A stretch of 64,000 bases of DNA. It comes from Lysinibacillus_B sp050613145 (GTDB taxonomy: Bacteria > Bacillota > Bacilli > Bacillales_A > Planococcaceae). The position numbers and the translations under genes are program-made. The stretch covers positions 3,224,001 through 3,288,000 of the forward strand of contig NZ_CP192507.1 of assembly GCF_050613145.1 (NCBI RefSeq), written 5' to 3'. This document shows positions 8,582-18,570 of this stretch, piece after piece; positions within the stretch are counted from its first letter, which is position 1, and every line of letters begins with the position of its first letter. The notes under the pieces were generated by a model. That model ran no database searches, was not told where the DNA came from, and was given only the letters and a program-made list of their open reading frames with translations.

Positions 8582-8944
8582 ATGACAAAAGTATCTAAAC
8601 GACAAGAAGCAATTTTAGCATTCATCAAAGAAGAAGTACGTTCTAAAGGCTATCCACCGTCCGTTCGTAAAATAAGGGAAGCTGTCGGACTAGCTTCTAG
8701 CTCAACCGTTCATGGTCATTTAGCTCGTCTTGAAAGCAAGGGGCTAATTCGTCGTGACCCTACGAAGCCATGCGCTATTGAAATATTAAATCAAGAAGAT
8801 ACACTCACAACTAAAGTAGACGTTATTCATGCTCCTTTAATCGGCAAAGCAACAGCCAGTCTAGCTATTTATTATATTTCCTACCATTACATTCTCACGT
8901 ATAAGCCATTTGCCTCAACTAATAAAAACCTAACCCTTTCATGA
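8582..8944 (+). pseudogene. lexA: LexA repressor truncated after the DNA-binding domain
   Basis: Residues 1-~94 are clear LexA: KRQEAILAFIKEEVRSKGYPPS, then the recognition helix region GLASSSTVHGHLARLESKGLIRRDPTKP, and APLIGKATA, which is where the Ala-Gly autocleavage bond normally lies. At base 8865 the sequence switches to the duplicated block. The frame then runs 27 foreign codons to a stop, giving 120 residues instead of about 205. The cleavage glycine, the Ser/Lys catalytic dyad and the dimerisation domain are all missing. The start is ATG behind GAGAGGTG. A complete lexA probably exists elsewhere; that cannot be seen here. Confidence 0.85.
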
Positions 8945-10035
8945 AAGAAACATGGCAGAATTTTCATGAAAAACTTGCAACATGACTCGCTTGCCTCCTT
9001 TACTTGCTTTCTGTTGGAGTAACTCTAAAATAAAAGTCCCATTCCTTTTCCTTGATAACTAGGTAATAAGGAACAGTCTGTAAGATAAAGGTGTTCGGGC
9101 TCACACATGTCCCGGCATACCTATTTTCGTAAAGATTTATATAATGATTAGCTGTGGGAAATCGCTGACTATAGGGAAGCTTTTGTGCTGACCACTACAG
9201 ACTTAAAAACGCCCCTATTTGTTCTGACAAGCATCCCCAAGATTCCACTTGTTGTTGGCTAATAGATATGTAGATTAAAAAAAGAAACGCGTCATCCGCT
9301 TCCGCTTTTACTATAGTTTTCAACTCACATTTCATATAGACTACCTACCAAAATCTACTTCTACACCCTAGCTAAGTTCGATGCAAAATCATCTCCTCTC
9401 CGAATTTATGCTTTACTACTTCAAATTCACATATGGATTTATAACCAGAAAATATCCTCTTTTCGGTTACAAAACTATATATTTCTAGTATAATAGTACT
9501 TAGTTTTAATATTTGTTAAAGAGTTGTTTATATTTTTAAAATTCACTTTATGAAGGGGTGATGACAATGCAGCATAAAATTTTAATTATTGAAGATGATC
9601 CAACGATTAGTGAATTACTAGATCTCTTTTTGACTAGTAATGGATTTACAACTACTTTTGCTAGTGATGGTTACGAAGGTTTACTTCAGTTCGAAAAGGA
9701 ACACCCCCATCTTGTTTTATTAGACTTAATGATGCCGAACTTAGGTGGCATACAAACGTGTCGAGAAATCCGTAAAATTTCTAACGTTCCCATTATCTTT
9801 ATAAGCTGCAATAAGGATTCTATAGATATTATTGAAGGATTAGAGGCAGGGGGAGACGATTACGTTATAAAACCATTTAAAATGGAGGAGTTGTTAGCGC
9901 GTATTCGCTCCAACTTACGAAGAGCGCCCGTTTATCATCAAGCAGATTTTCAGCCTACCTTTAGACCAATTCATCAAAAAGTACTTCAATTTAATGAGTT
10001 AAAAATTGATGAATCGAACCAAAAAGTATATATAG
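8865..10035. repeat. Duplicated block, copy 2
   Basis: This is the partner of 6466-7822. It includes the upstream region and the first two-thirds of the intact response regulator. The left edge truncates lexA; to the right the regulator continues unbroken into its DNA-binding domain and the kinase gene. This looks like the ancestral context on the right-hand side. The noncoding stretch 8945-9557 holds no other gene. Confidence 0.88.
9467..9494 (+). promoter_or_regulatory. Putative sigma-A promoter of the two-component operon
   Basis: TTACAA at 9467-9472 and TATAAT at 9489-9494 are separated by 16 bp, about 70 bp before the response-regulator start. The -10 is a perfect consensus. Confidence 0.55.
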
Positions 10036-10280
10036 ATGAACAAGAGATTTCATTATCTTTTAAAGAATATCGACTTTTATTGTTTCTAGCACAGAATCCA
10101 AATAAAATTTGGAGTGCCACGGAGCTTTACAGTAATATTTGGGGAAATGATAGCGTTGGTGATACGCGAACAATCAATGTTCACATTAGTAATATTCGAA
10201 AGAAAATAGAGCCCGATGTTTCGAATCCAAAATTTATTTTAACGATTCGTGGAGGTGGATTTATGTTTGATGATAAATAA
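9567..10280 (+). CDS. OmpR/PhoB-family response regulator
   Basis: Two-component transcription factor of 237 residues. The receiver domain (about 1-115) shows acidic EDD near residue 8, the phosphoacceptor in LLDLMMPN near residue 52, and the KPF lysine near 101. The winged-helix DNA-binding domain follows (about 140-235; FKEYRLLLFLAQNPNKIWS, DTRTINVHISNIRKKIEP). The frame opens at a GTG at 9558 that is part of the AAGGGGTG ribosome-binding site. The ATG at 9567 has better spacing (8 bases) and is chosen. Its stop overlaps the kinase start (ATGATAAATAA), so the pair is translationally coupled. Target genes are unknown; the divergent tail-collar/SLH operon once lay directly upstream of this block and is a candidate. 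Confidence 0.9.
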   Translation: MQHKILIIEDDPTISELLDLFLTSNGFTTTFASDGYEGLLQFEKEHPHLVLLDLMMPNLGGIQTCREIRKISNVPIIFISCNKDSIDIIEGLEAGGDDYVIKPFKMEELLARIRSNLRRAPVYHQADFQPTFRPIHQKVLQFNELKIDESNQKVYIDEQEISLSFKEYRLLLFLAQNPNKIWSATELYSNIWGNDSVGDTRTINVHISNIRKKIEPDVSNPKFILTIRGGGFMFDDK

Positions 10281-12387
10281 AAAAAATAACTATACCTTTA
10301 TATTTTTAGTCATTAGTTGTATTTTTTTCTTTGTGCCTACGAACAGTTACGCTACACAACAAAACCTACCTGTTGCACAAAATGGAAAGATGGATTTACA
10401 ACAATGGATTCCCTCACCATCCTCAGAGAACATCTCATTAAAGGGGGAATGGGCCTTTTATTGGAATGCATTATTAACGCCCGACCAGCTTCAAATTTCA
10501 CAAATTCAACCTAGCTATGTAAAAACACCTTCTGAATGGTCTAATTTATCCGTTGATGGTAAACCACTCCCAAATGAAGGGTTTGCTACTTACCATTTAG
10601 TAATTGACTTACATACAGAAGCTATTAATCAACCATTGGCACTACAAGTTCCTTCTAGTAGCTCTGCCTATAAAGTATGGGTAAATAATCAATTACTTGC
10701 TACATCGGGTACAGTTGGGACAAGTGCTGAGTCTGAAAAGCCTTGGACGTATTCGCAAGTTGTCTATTTCACTTCAACTACACAAACGGTGGATTTAGTT
10801 GTCCAAGTGTCTAATTTTCATCAGCGAAAAAACGGGATGTGGGACTCTTTCATCATCGGTCATCCGAAGTCAATTATGAAAGAAAACTTCTTCCACGGTG
10901 CTACGATGAAACTTACCCTTGTCGGTAGCTTGCTCATGATGACTATTTTTTATTTCTTTACATATTTTTTCCGCCGTACAAACGTAGTAGCTTTACTCTT
11001 TAGTGGTCTTTGTTTAATGTTCAGTATCCGACTTTCTGTAACAGATGGCTATATACTTCGCTACTACATTCCTGAAGATGCGTTTTATACTGTTTATACG
11101 CTAGAATACTTATCAACTAGTTTAGGGATGTTGCTACTCATTCAATATATTTCTCATATTTTCCCGAATGAAACACATTCACTTATTTCAAAGATTCTTA
11201 TGTATATAAGTGCCTTCTATTCATTGTTTTTTTTAGTAACACCTCCTGATGTTTTTACGTATACTATTAAATTTCATTTTGCTAACATGATGATCGTCAT
11301 TTTGTATCATATTGTTTACGTTTTTCCACTCGCTATTTATCGAAAAAGAAAGTGGGCATGGGCTAATTTCATAACTTCTCTATTCGTCATTCTCTCTCTC
11401 TTTAATGATTGGCTTTATTATATCGTTGGGACATCTACAATATTGCTTCATTATGTCAGTGTATTTTTATTTTTCCTTGTTCAAATCGTAACAGTAGCTC
11501 ATCAAATGGCGAATGCTCATAGGCGATTAGAAGTAGTATCACAGGAGTTAACCTATTTGAACGCCAATTTAGAGCATATGGTCGATGAAAGAACGAAGGA
11601 ATTACACGAGCTGAACGATGAACTAGCTGCCTCTAATGAAAAGTTAAAAAATGTTGCGGTTTCTCGACGAAAGCTATTAGCGAATATTTCACATGATATA
11701 GGCACGCCTATGCAGTCTGCTCTAGGGTTTGTTGAAATGCTTTCGGGCGGACTTATCCGAGAAAATCAGGAAAAGTATTTACACATTGTTCTTAACAAAC
11801 TGCTTTTCATGAAAAAGTTAACCGATGATTTATTTGATTTAGTAAAACTAGAGGAAAATCAAATTACGTATCAATTTACTGATGAAAATGCTGAACATTT
11901 TTATAACAGCATACAGCAACAGTTTATGCATGACTTTTTGAAAAGTGATTTAACATTCATTGCCGAGCCGTTCCCACAGCTGTATCATCATGAACAGGCT
12001 TATATAAATATGGATGTCTTTCGAATGAATCAAGTTATACAAAACTTACTTCAAAATGCGATAAAATTTACACCTGCTGGAGGGGCGATTCGAATCCGTG
12101 CAGAAATACAGCGTGATGATGAACACATCATTTTCCATATTGCAGATTCCGGTATTGGGATGGATAAAGAGCAATTATCAAAAGTGTTTAAGCGCTTCTA
12201 TAAAGCAGATGAAGCGCGTTTGACAGCAAACGGAGGCATGGGACTCGGGTTGTGCATCGCCAAAGAAATTACCCTTGCACATCATGGCGATATTTTAGCT
12301 AGTAGCGAAAAAGATAAAGGCAGTATTTTTTCGATTATTCTCCCTGTGGAAATAAAAACGGACCCATATATAACTAAAGAAAGTTGA
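10270..12387 (+). CDS. 7TMR-DISM-type membrane sensor histidine kinase
   Basis: 705 residues. An N-terminal signal/anchor is followed by an extracytoplasmic beta domain (about 35-190; ISLKGEWAFYWNALL is typical of sugar/ligand-binding 7TMR-DISM sensors), about seven membrane helices (210-415), a coiled coil (415-465), and a kinase core. The H-box is ISHDIGTP (His near 474), an unusual variant of SHELRTP. The ATPase has NLLQNAIKFTP (~596), DSGIGMD (~626) and GGMGLGLCIAKEI. It should phosphorylate the adjacent regulator. The start overlaps the regulator's stop codon; GGAGGTGG lies 12 bases upstream. The ligand is unknown. Confidence 0.88.
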   Translation: MINKKNNYTFIFLVISCIFFFVPTNSYATQQNLPVAQNGKMDLQQWIPSPSSENISLKGEWAFYWNALLTPDQLQISQIQPSYVKTPSEWSNLSVDGKPLPNEGFATYHLVIDLHTEAINQPLALQVPSSSSAYKVWVNNQLLATSGTVGTSAESEKPWTYSQVVYFTSTTQTVDLVVQVSNFHQRKNGMWDSFIIGHPKSIMKENFFHGATMKLTLVGSLLMMTIFYFFTYFFRRTNVVALLFSGLCLMFSIRLSVTDGYILRYYIPEDAFYTVYTLEYLSTSLGMLLLIQYISHIFPNETHSLISKILMYISAFYSLFFLVTPPDVFTYTIKFHFANMMIVILYHIVYVFPLAIYRKRKWAWANFITSLFVILSLFNDWLYYIVGTSTILLHYVSVFLFFLVQIVTVAHQMANAHRRLEVVSQELTYLNANLEHMVDERTKELHELNDELAASNEKLKNVAVSRRKLLANISHDIGTPMQSALGFVEMLSGGLIRENQEKYLHIVLNKLLFMKKLTDDLFDLVKLEENQITYQFTDENAEHFYNSIQQQFMHDFLKSDLTFIAEPFPQLYHHEQAYINMDVFRMNQVIQNLLQNAIKFTPAGGAIRIRAEIQRDDEHIIFHIADSGIGMDKEQLSKVFKRFYKADEARLTANGGMGLGLCIAKEITLAHHGDILASSEKDKGSIFSIILPVEIKTDPYITKES

Positions 12388-12419
12388 CTCATTCCTGATG
12401 TCATAGTTTAATTTTAGGT

Positions 12420-12508
12420 AAACTTTTAACTATTTGAACTACTCCCACTTACTCATTGGGCTACCCCTTCTCATTCCTTGAAGCGGGCGTCTTCTGTCGG
12501 GTAACAAT
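12420..12508. repeat. Possible degenerate copy of the 6.6-kb hairpin element
   Basis: After the kinase gene, ACTCCCACTT and CCTTGAAGCGGGCGTCTT followed by GTCGGGTAACAATAAA resemble the right half of the element at 6611-6826 (CTCCCACCT, CCTTGAGGTGGGAGTCTT, GCGGGATAAA). The left half is not recognisable. The match is short and was made by eye. Confidence 0.35.
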
Positions 12509-12512
12509 AAAA

Positions 12513-12557
12513 AGTTCAATAATATGTGTGCTTACACATACTATTGAACTCTTTTTT
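12513..12557. terminator. Bidirectional terminator between the kinase gene and gltB
   Basis: AGTTCAATA ... TATTGAACT forms a long near-perfect stem with inner TATGTGTG/CACACATA pairing and T-runs on both sides. It serves the convergent kinase and glutamate synthase units. Confidence 0.85.
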
Positions 12558-14037
12558 ATTGTGCGATTTTTGCTTCCTGTAAATAATAATCCACACTCGC
12601 TGCCACAGCACGCCCCTCTTTAATCGCCCAAACGACTAAGCTTTGACCACGCCTTGCATCACCTGCTGCAAATACGCCTGGAATATTCGTTTCAAAATCT
12701 TTTATCGATGCGCGAATGCGATTATTCGCAATTTCTACACCAAAGTGCTCCGGTAACGGCTTTTCAACCCCTTCAAAACCAATCGCTACAAATACATGCT
12801 GAGCTGGCCAAATGCGCTCTGTACCTGGTAGTTCTTTAAAGTAGTGGAAGCCATCATCACCTAAGATTTTTTCCATTTGAATCGTGTGCAATTCTTTTAC
12901 TTGACCATGTTCATCCTTCACAATTTTTTGTGTTTGGATACAATACTCACGTGGGTCATACCCCTTCACATCATTTACTTCTGCATATGCGTAGTCTAAT
13001 GTGAATACGTTTGGATCTTTCGGCCATGGATTATCCTCTGTACGTGTGAATGGCAATGCTGGGTGTTTACCAAATTGATAAACAGATTTACATTTTTGAC
13101 GAATCGCTGTCGCTACACAGTCTGCCCCTGTATCGCCCCCACCGATAACAATGACGTCTTTGCCTTCGACACTTAATGCTTTACCGTCTTCAAAATTTGA
13201 GTCTAGTAAGCTTTTTGTGACGTCTGTTAAATAATCCATTGCTAAGTGGATACCCTGTGCCTCTGAGCCTTCCATGTGGAGTAGGCGTTGTTTCTGTGCA
13301 CCGATACATAAAACGACTGCATCATATTGTGTACGTAATTCGTCTGCTGTTACATCTCCCCCTACATTGATACCACATTTAAACTCAATTCCCTCTAATG
13401 ATAGAAGATTTACACGACGCTCAATAACTTCTTTTTCAAGCTTCATGTTAGGGATACCGTACATTAAAAGCCCCCCTGGACGGTCAGCACGTTCAAATAC
13501 TGTCACCGTATGCCCAAGTTGATTTAATTGGTCTGCCGCTGCTAAACCAGCAGGACCTGAGCCGATAATTGCTACCTTGTATCCTGTACGTTGGCGGGGC
13601 ATGCGCGGTACAACCCATCCATTTTCAAAGCCTTTATCGATAATCGTACGTTCAATCGATTTAATCGCTACTGCTGGATCTGTAATCGCTAATGTACAAG
13701 ATCCTTCACAAGGCGCTGGACAAACACGCCCTGTGAATTCTGGGAAGTTATTCGTCATATGCAGACGATCTAAAGCTTCCTTCCATTGTCCTTTATATAC
13801 TAAATCGTTCCACTCTGGAATCACGTTATGAATTGGACAACCTGCAGCTGTTCCGCGGATTTCAATTCCCATATGACAAAACGGTGTACCGCAGTCCATA
13901 CAACGTGCTCCTTGTGTTTGCAAAGACTCATCTGACAGCCTAGAAGCGTACTCTTTCCAACTTGAGACACGCTCTAGTGTTGGCTGTTCCTTTGTTTTTT
14001 CTCGTTTGTATTCCATAAATCCAGTAGGTTTACCCAT
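12556..14037 (-). CDS. gltB: Glutamate synthase (NADPH) small subunit
   Basis: 493 residues. It transfers electrons from NADPH through FAD and Fe-S clusters to the large subunit for glutamine + 2-oxoglutarate to 2 glutamate. The N-terminal cysteine clusters (CMDCGTPFC near 42-50, GCPIHN, CPAPCEGSC near 105) bind [4Fe-4S]. Two dinucleotide folds follow (GSGPAGLAA near 158; GGGDTGAD near 300). The C-terminal GVFAAGDARRGQSLVVWAI is typical. The start is ATG behind GAGGAGG, 15 bases after gltA. The name follows B. subtilis usage; the E. coli name is gltD. Confidence 0.96.
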   Translation of the reverse strand: MGKPTGFMEYKREKTKEQPTLERVSSWKEYASRLSDESLQTQGARCMDCGTPFCHMGIEIRGTAAGCPIHNVIPEWNDLVYKGQWKEALDRLHMTNNFPEFTGRVCPAPCEGSCTLAITDPAVAIKSIERTIIDKGFENGWVVPRMPRQRTGYKVAIIGSGPAGLAAADQLNQLGHTVTVFERADRPGGLLMYGIPNMKLEKEVIERRVNLLSLEGIEFKCGINVGGDVTADELRTQYDAVVLCIGAQKQRLLHMEGSEAQGIHLAMDYLTDVTKSLLDSNFEDGKALSVEGKDVIVIGGGDTGADCVATAIRQKCKSVYQFGKHPALPFTRTEDNPWPKDPNVFTLDYAYAEVNDVKGYDPREYCIQTQKIVKDEHGQVKELHTIQMEKILGDDGFHYFKELPGTERIWPAQHVFVAIGFEGVEKPLPEHFGVEIANNRIRASIKDFETNIPGVFAAGDARRGQSLVVWAIKEGRAVAASVDYYLQEAKIAQ

Positions 14038-14052
14038 GCTAGAACCCTCCTC

Positions 14053-17000
14053 TTATTTAGAAATGGCAAGCTCCTTGCTGCCTGTTGTTTCTACAAATGC
14101 TTGCATCGCTGCATTTTCTTCTGTTAAGCCCTGTAGCTTGTGGAATTCGATTTTATCAAGCATTTTTTGATAATCCGTTGGTACAACTTTTACAAATTTC
14201 GGTACCATTTGCTCCCACTTCGCTAATACATCCAGTGCTAGTGAGCTATCTGTATGCTCTAAATGCTGAATAATCATTGTACGCACAGCTTCCATCTCAG
14301 CTTTCTCTTCTAGCTTGGCAAATTCAATCATTTCCATATTACATTGTGCTTTGAACGCTGCTTCATTTGTCGGTAATACATAGGCAATACCACCTGACAT
14401 ACCAGCCCCAAAGTTTTGACCAACGTCACCTAAGATGACAATTTTTCCGCCTGTCATGTACTCACAGCCATGATCCCCGATACCTTCAACAACAATATTT
14501 GCCCCTGAGTTACGGACAGCGAATCGGTGGCCAGCACGTCCGTTCATAAATGCCTGACCGCTTGTCGCACCATATAAACATACATTACCGGCGATCACAT
14601 TTTTCTCATAATGACCTTTTATTGGTGAAGCAGCTACTACTTTACCGCCAGATAATCCTTTACCGAAGTAGTCATTGACATCTCCAACAACTGTCATTGT
14701 CATACCACGTGGGGTAAAGGAACCGAAACTTTGACCAGCGTGACCATGGAATTTTAAATTGATTGTATCGTTTGGTAATCCTTGTTCACCGTACTTACGT
14801 GAAATTTCACTCCCAATGATTGTGCCCATGACACGATCTGTATTTTTAATCGGGAATTGTAACTCCACTTTTCGTTTTTCAGCAATCGCTTGTTCAAGCT
14901 GTGGCAATAAATGCACCATATCAAAGCTTTGCTCGATACCATGATCTTGCTCACGTTGTTTTGTACGTGTACCTTGTACTTGATAAAGAAGGGCTGATAA
15001 ATCTAGCTGACTCGCTTTCCAATGCTGCTTTGTGCGTTCTGAAATCGTTAATACATCTGTACGACCAACCATTTCTTCCACTGTACGGAAACCTAAAATC
15101 GACATATATTCACGCATTTCTTCTGCTACAAAGCGCATATAATTCACTACGTGGTCGGCACTGCCCATGAATTTGGCGCGAAGTTCTGGGTTTTGTGTCG
15201 CCACCCCTACTGGACAAGTATCTAAGTGACACGCACGCATCATGACGCAGCCTAAAACGATTAACGGTGCTGTTGCAAAACCAAATTCTTCCGCTCCTAG
15301 TAACGCCGCCATTACGACATCTTTCCCTGTCATTAACTTCCCGTCTGTTTCTAAAATGACACGATCTCGAAGACCGTTTAACATGAGCGTTTGATGCGCT
15401 TCTGCCAGACCAAGCTCCCATGGTAGACCTGTATGCTTAATCGATGTTTTCGGAGAAGCCCCCGTACCACCATCATATCCAGAAATCACGATGACATCTG
15501 CTGCCCCTTTTGCTACACCAGCAGCAATCGTTCCGACCCCTGCCTTCGCAACTAGTTTCACCGAAATACGTGCAAAGCGGTTAGCATTTTTTAAGTCGTG
15601 AATTAGCTCCGCCATATCCTCAATCGAGTAAATATCGTGATGCGGTGGTGGCGAAATTAAGCCTACACCTGGTGTTGAACCGCGCACTTCCGCAACCCAT
15701 GGATATACTTTGTTCCCTGGTAATTGCCCACCTTCACCTGGTTTAGCGCCCTGTGCCATCTTAATCTGCAGCTCATCTGCATTTACTAAATAATGCGATT
15801 TTACACCGAAGCGGCCTGATGCAATTTGCTTAATAGCAGAACGTTTACTATCCCCATTTGCTTCTTGTGTGAAGCGTGTTGGATCTTCTCCCCCTTCACC
15901 AGAGTTTGAACGGGCACCTAACCGATTCATCGCAATGGCAAGTGTCTCATGCGCTTCTTTTGATAAAGAACCAAATGACATCGCCCCTGATTTAAAGCGT
16001 TTTACGATTGATTCTACTGACTCTACTTCTTCTAAAGGTACTTTTTTCTCCGCTTTTTTAAGATCAAATAAATTACGTAAGAAGCCAATACGTTCTTCAT
16101 TTGCCATTTCTGCGAACATACGATATAAACCATAATCATTTTTACGTGTTGCCCATTGTAATGTATGAATTGTTTTTGGATTAAACGCGTGATGTTCTCC
16201 GTCCGCTCGCCACTGGAAGTCAGAGCCTGATTCTAATTCTGCTCGTAACGCGTCTACAGCACTTGCATGGCGACGTTTTGCCTCTTCACCGATTGTTGCT
16301 AAGTCGATACCGTCAATTTGTGAGGCTGTTCCTGTAAAGTGCTCCTCGATTACTTCCTTTCCAATACCGACCGCTTCAAATACTTGTGCACCGCGGTATG
16401 ACTGTACTGTAGAAATCCCCATTTTCGACATGACTTTGACAACACCATCCGCTCCACCTTTGCGGAACTTTTTCACCGCTGTTTGGTAATCCAGAGTTAA
16501 GCTTCCTTTTTCAATTGCTTCTGCGATTGTCGCATAGACTAAATACGGATTAATCGCATCCACGCCAAAGCCGATTAATGCAGAGAAATGATGCACTTCA
16601 CGTGCCTCAGCGCTATTTACAATGAGACTCACTTTCGTTCGTAAACCTTCACGCACTAAAAACTGGTGTAAGCTACTAGCCGCTAGTAGTACAGGGACTG
16701 TCGGTGTTGCTGGGTTTTCAACATTATCACAAAGTATCAATAACGTTTTACCAGCGTTAATTGCTTGAACAGCTTCTTGTCGTATACGATTTAGTTCATT
16801 TTCAATATTTTCTGTATATTGAAGTGATATGACCGCCGATTGGAAGCCCTTCTCTTTGTTGGCTACTAATTGTTTATACTCACTGTTTGTTAAAATTGGT
16901 GTATCTAAAATAATACGTCGTGCATTTTCTGCACTTGGGTGAAGTAAATTTCCTTCCTTGCCAAGCAGTGTCATTGTTGACGTCACAACATGCTCACGAA

Positions 17001-18570
17001 TCGAGTCAATCGGTGGATTTGTTACTTGCGCAAATAATTGCTTGAAGTAATTAAATAATGATTGCGGACGATCGGATAACACAGCGAGTGGTGTATCATT
17101 GCCCATCGAACCGAGTGGATCTTTTCCATCTTTCGCTAAAGGAACAATATATTTTTGCACATCTTCAAATGTGTAGCCGTAAATTTTTTGACGTAGCGTT
17201 AAATCATTCAGCACGACTGGCTGCTCCTTTTCAGTTTTCAGCTTCAACATATTATCTTCAAGCCATTGTTGATAGGGCTCTTTTGCGACCATGTCTGCCT
17301 TTAGCTCATCATCTGAAATGATTTTTCCTTGCTCAAGGTCAATTAACAGCATACGACCTGGGCTTAAACGGTCTTTTAATACAACCTCTTCTTCTGGTAC
17401 ATCGACAACGCCTGTTTCAGAAGAGAAAATAACATGGTCGTCTTTTGTTACATATAGACGCCCCGGACGTAATCCATTTCGATCTAAAATAGCGCCGATT
17501 TGCTTACCATCAGTAAAACAAATCGCTGTCGGACCATCCCATGGCTCCATTAAACTCGCATGATATTGATAGAATGCTTTACGGTCTTTCTCCAGACGTG
17601 GGTTTTCTGTCCATGGCTCTGGAATTAACATCATCGCTGCATGTGCGGGTGTACGACCTGCTAATACAAAAAACTCAAATGCATTATCCAACATCGATGA
17701 ATCCGATCCTGTTGTATCAATGATTGGCAAGATTTTTTGTAAATCTTCACCGAATGCTTCCGATACAAACTGTTGCTCACGTGCACGCATCCAGTTAATA
17801 TTACCGCGTAGTGTATTAATTTCACCGTTATGGATAATATAACGATTTGGGTGTGCACGTTTCCAAGAAGGGAATGTATTGGTAGAATAACGGGAGTGAA
17901 CAAGTGCAAAAGCCGATACAAAACTAGAATCTTGCAAATCTTGATAGAAGTCACTTACTTCCTCTGGCGCAAGTAAGCCCTTAAATACCATTGTCTCACT
18001 TGACAAACTTGGCATATATAACTCATAGCCCTGTGCCTCTGCCCAGTGCTCTAACTGTTTACGGATGACATATAATTTACGTTCAAATGCTAAGCGTTCC
18101 CCTGCTTTGTTGCCTACAAATACTTGGCGTACAACCGGTGCAGAAGATTTGGCAATAGCACTTAAGTTTTGTTTATTTGTCGGAGCCCAGCGCCAGCCAA
18201 TTAAGCTTTGGCCTTCTTGTGCGATTAGCTCATTCATTTTTTCTTCAATCGCCATACGTTCTTGTTCTTTTTCTGTAAAAAATAATTGCCCTACAGCATA
18301 CTCACCTTTTTCTGGTAAATGCAAGTCTGGACAGTTCGATTTAAAAAAGGCGTGAGGGATTTGTACCATAATCCCTGCTCCGTCACCTGTTTTTCCGTCT
18401 CCACCACGTCCAGCACGGTGCTCTAAGCGACATAACATTTCTAAACCGTTTTTTACGATATCATGTGATGGTTTCCCTTTAAAATTTGCGTACATACCAA
18501 TACCGCACGCATCATGTTCAAATTCTGGCGAATAAAGGCCCTGTGGTTGTGGATATTGATGAAAAGTCAT
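14053..18570 (-). CDS. gltA: Glutamate synthase (NADPH) large subunit
   Basis: 1,505 residues from the ATG at 18570, which follows AGGGGGG. An upstream extension to 18660 is open but has no initiation signal. The amidotransferase nucleophile is the cysteine at residue 22 in EHDACGIG, exposed after propeptide removal. The central and FMN-binding synthase domains contain GGEDP and GYDGGTGASP. The 3Fe-4S cysteines are in CVMMRACHLDTCPVG near residue 1110. The C-terminal beta-helix has repeated G-x-GxxxG turns (GDHGCEYMTGG, GQNFGAGMSGG). It forms the gltAB operon with the small subunit, divergent from gltC. Gene name as in B. subtilis (gltB in E. coli). Confidence 0.96.
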   Translation of the reverse strand: MTFHQYPQPQGLYSPEFEHDACGIGMYANFKGKPSHDIVKNGLEMLCRLEHRAGRGGDGKTGDGAGIMVQIPHAFFKSNCPDLHLPEKGEYAVGQLFFTEKEQERMAIEEKMNELIAQEGQSLIGWRWAPTNKQNLSAIAKSSAPVVRQVFVGNKAGERLAFERKLYVIRKQLEHWAEAQGYELYMPSLSSETMVFKGLLAPEEVSDFYQDLQDSSFVSAFALVHSRYSTNTFPSWKRAHPNRYIIHNGEINTLRGNINWMRAREQQFVSEAFGEDLQKILPIIDTTGSDSSMLDNAFEFFVLAGRTPAHAAMMLIPEPWTENPRLEKDRKAFYQYHASLMEPWDGPTAICFTDGKQIGAILDRNGLRPGRLYVTKDDHVIFSSETGVVDVPEEEVVLKDRLSPGRMLLIDLEQGKIISDDELKADMVAKEPYQQWLEDNMLKLKTEKEQPVVLNDLTLRQKIYGYTFEDVQKYIVPLAKDGKDPLGSMGNDTPLAVLSDRPQSLFNYFKQLFAQVTNPPIDSIREHVVTSTMTLLGKEGNLLHPSAENARRIILDTPILTNSEYKQLVANKEKGFQSAVISLQYTENIENELNRIRQEAVQAINAGKTLLILCDNVENPATPTVPVLLAASSLHQFLVREGLRTKVSLIVNSAEAREVHHFSALIGFGVDAINPYLVYATIAEAIEKGSLTLDYQTAVKKFRKGGADGVVKVMSKMGISTVQSYRGAQVFEAVGIGKEVIEEHFTGTASQIDGIDLATIGEEAKRRHASAVDALRAELESGSDFQWRADGEHHAFNPKTIHTLQWATRKNDYGLYRMFAEMANEERIGFLRNLFDLKKAEKKVPLEEVESVESIVKRFKSGAMSFGSLSKEAHETLAIAMNRLGARSNSGEGGEDPTRFTQEANGDSKRSAIKQIASGRFGVKSHYLVNADELQIKMAQGAKPGEGGQLPGNKVYPWVAEVRGSTPGVGLISPPPHHDIYSIEDMAELIHDLKNANRFARISVKLVAKAGVGTIAAGVAKGAADVIVISGYDGGTGASPKTSIKHTGLPWELGLAEAHQTLMLNGLRDRVILETDGKLMTGKDVVMAALLGAEEFGFATAPLIVLGCVMMRACHLDTCPVGVATQNPELRAKFMGSADHVVNYMRFVAEEMREYMSILGFRTVEEMVGRTDVLTISERTKQHWKASQLDLSALLYQVQGTRTKQREQDHGIEQSFDMVHLLPQLEQAIAEKRKVELQFPIKNTDRVMGTIIGSEISRKYGEQGLPNDTINLKFHGHAGQSFGSFTPRGMTMTVVGDVNDYFGKGLSGGKVVAASPIKGHYEKNVIAGNVCLYGATSGQAFMNGRAGHRFAVRNSGANIVVEGIGDHGCEYMTGGKIVILGDVGQNFGAGMSGGIAYVLPTNEAAFKAQCNMEMIEFAKLEEKAEMEAVRTMIIQHLEHTDSSLALDVLAKWEQMVPKFVKVVPTDYQKMLDKIEFHKLQGLTEENAAMQAFVETTGSKELAISK

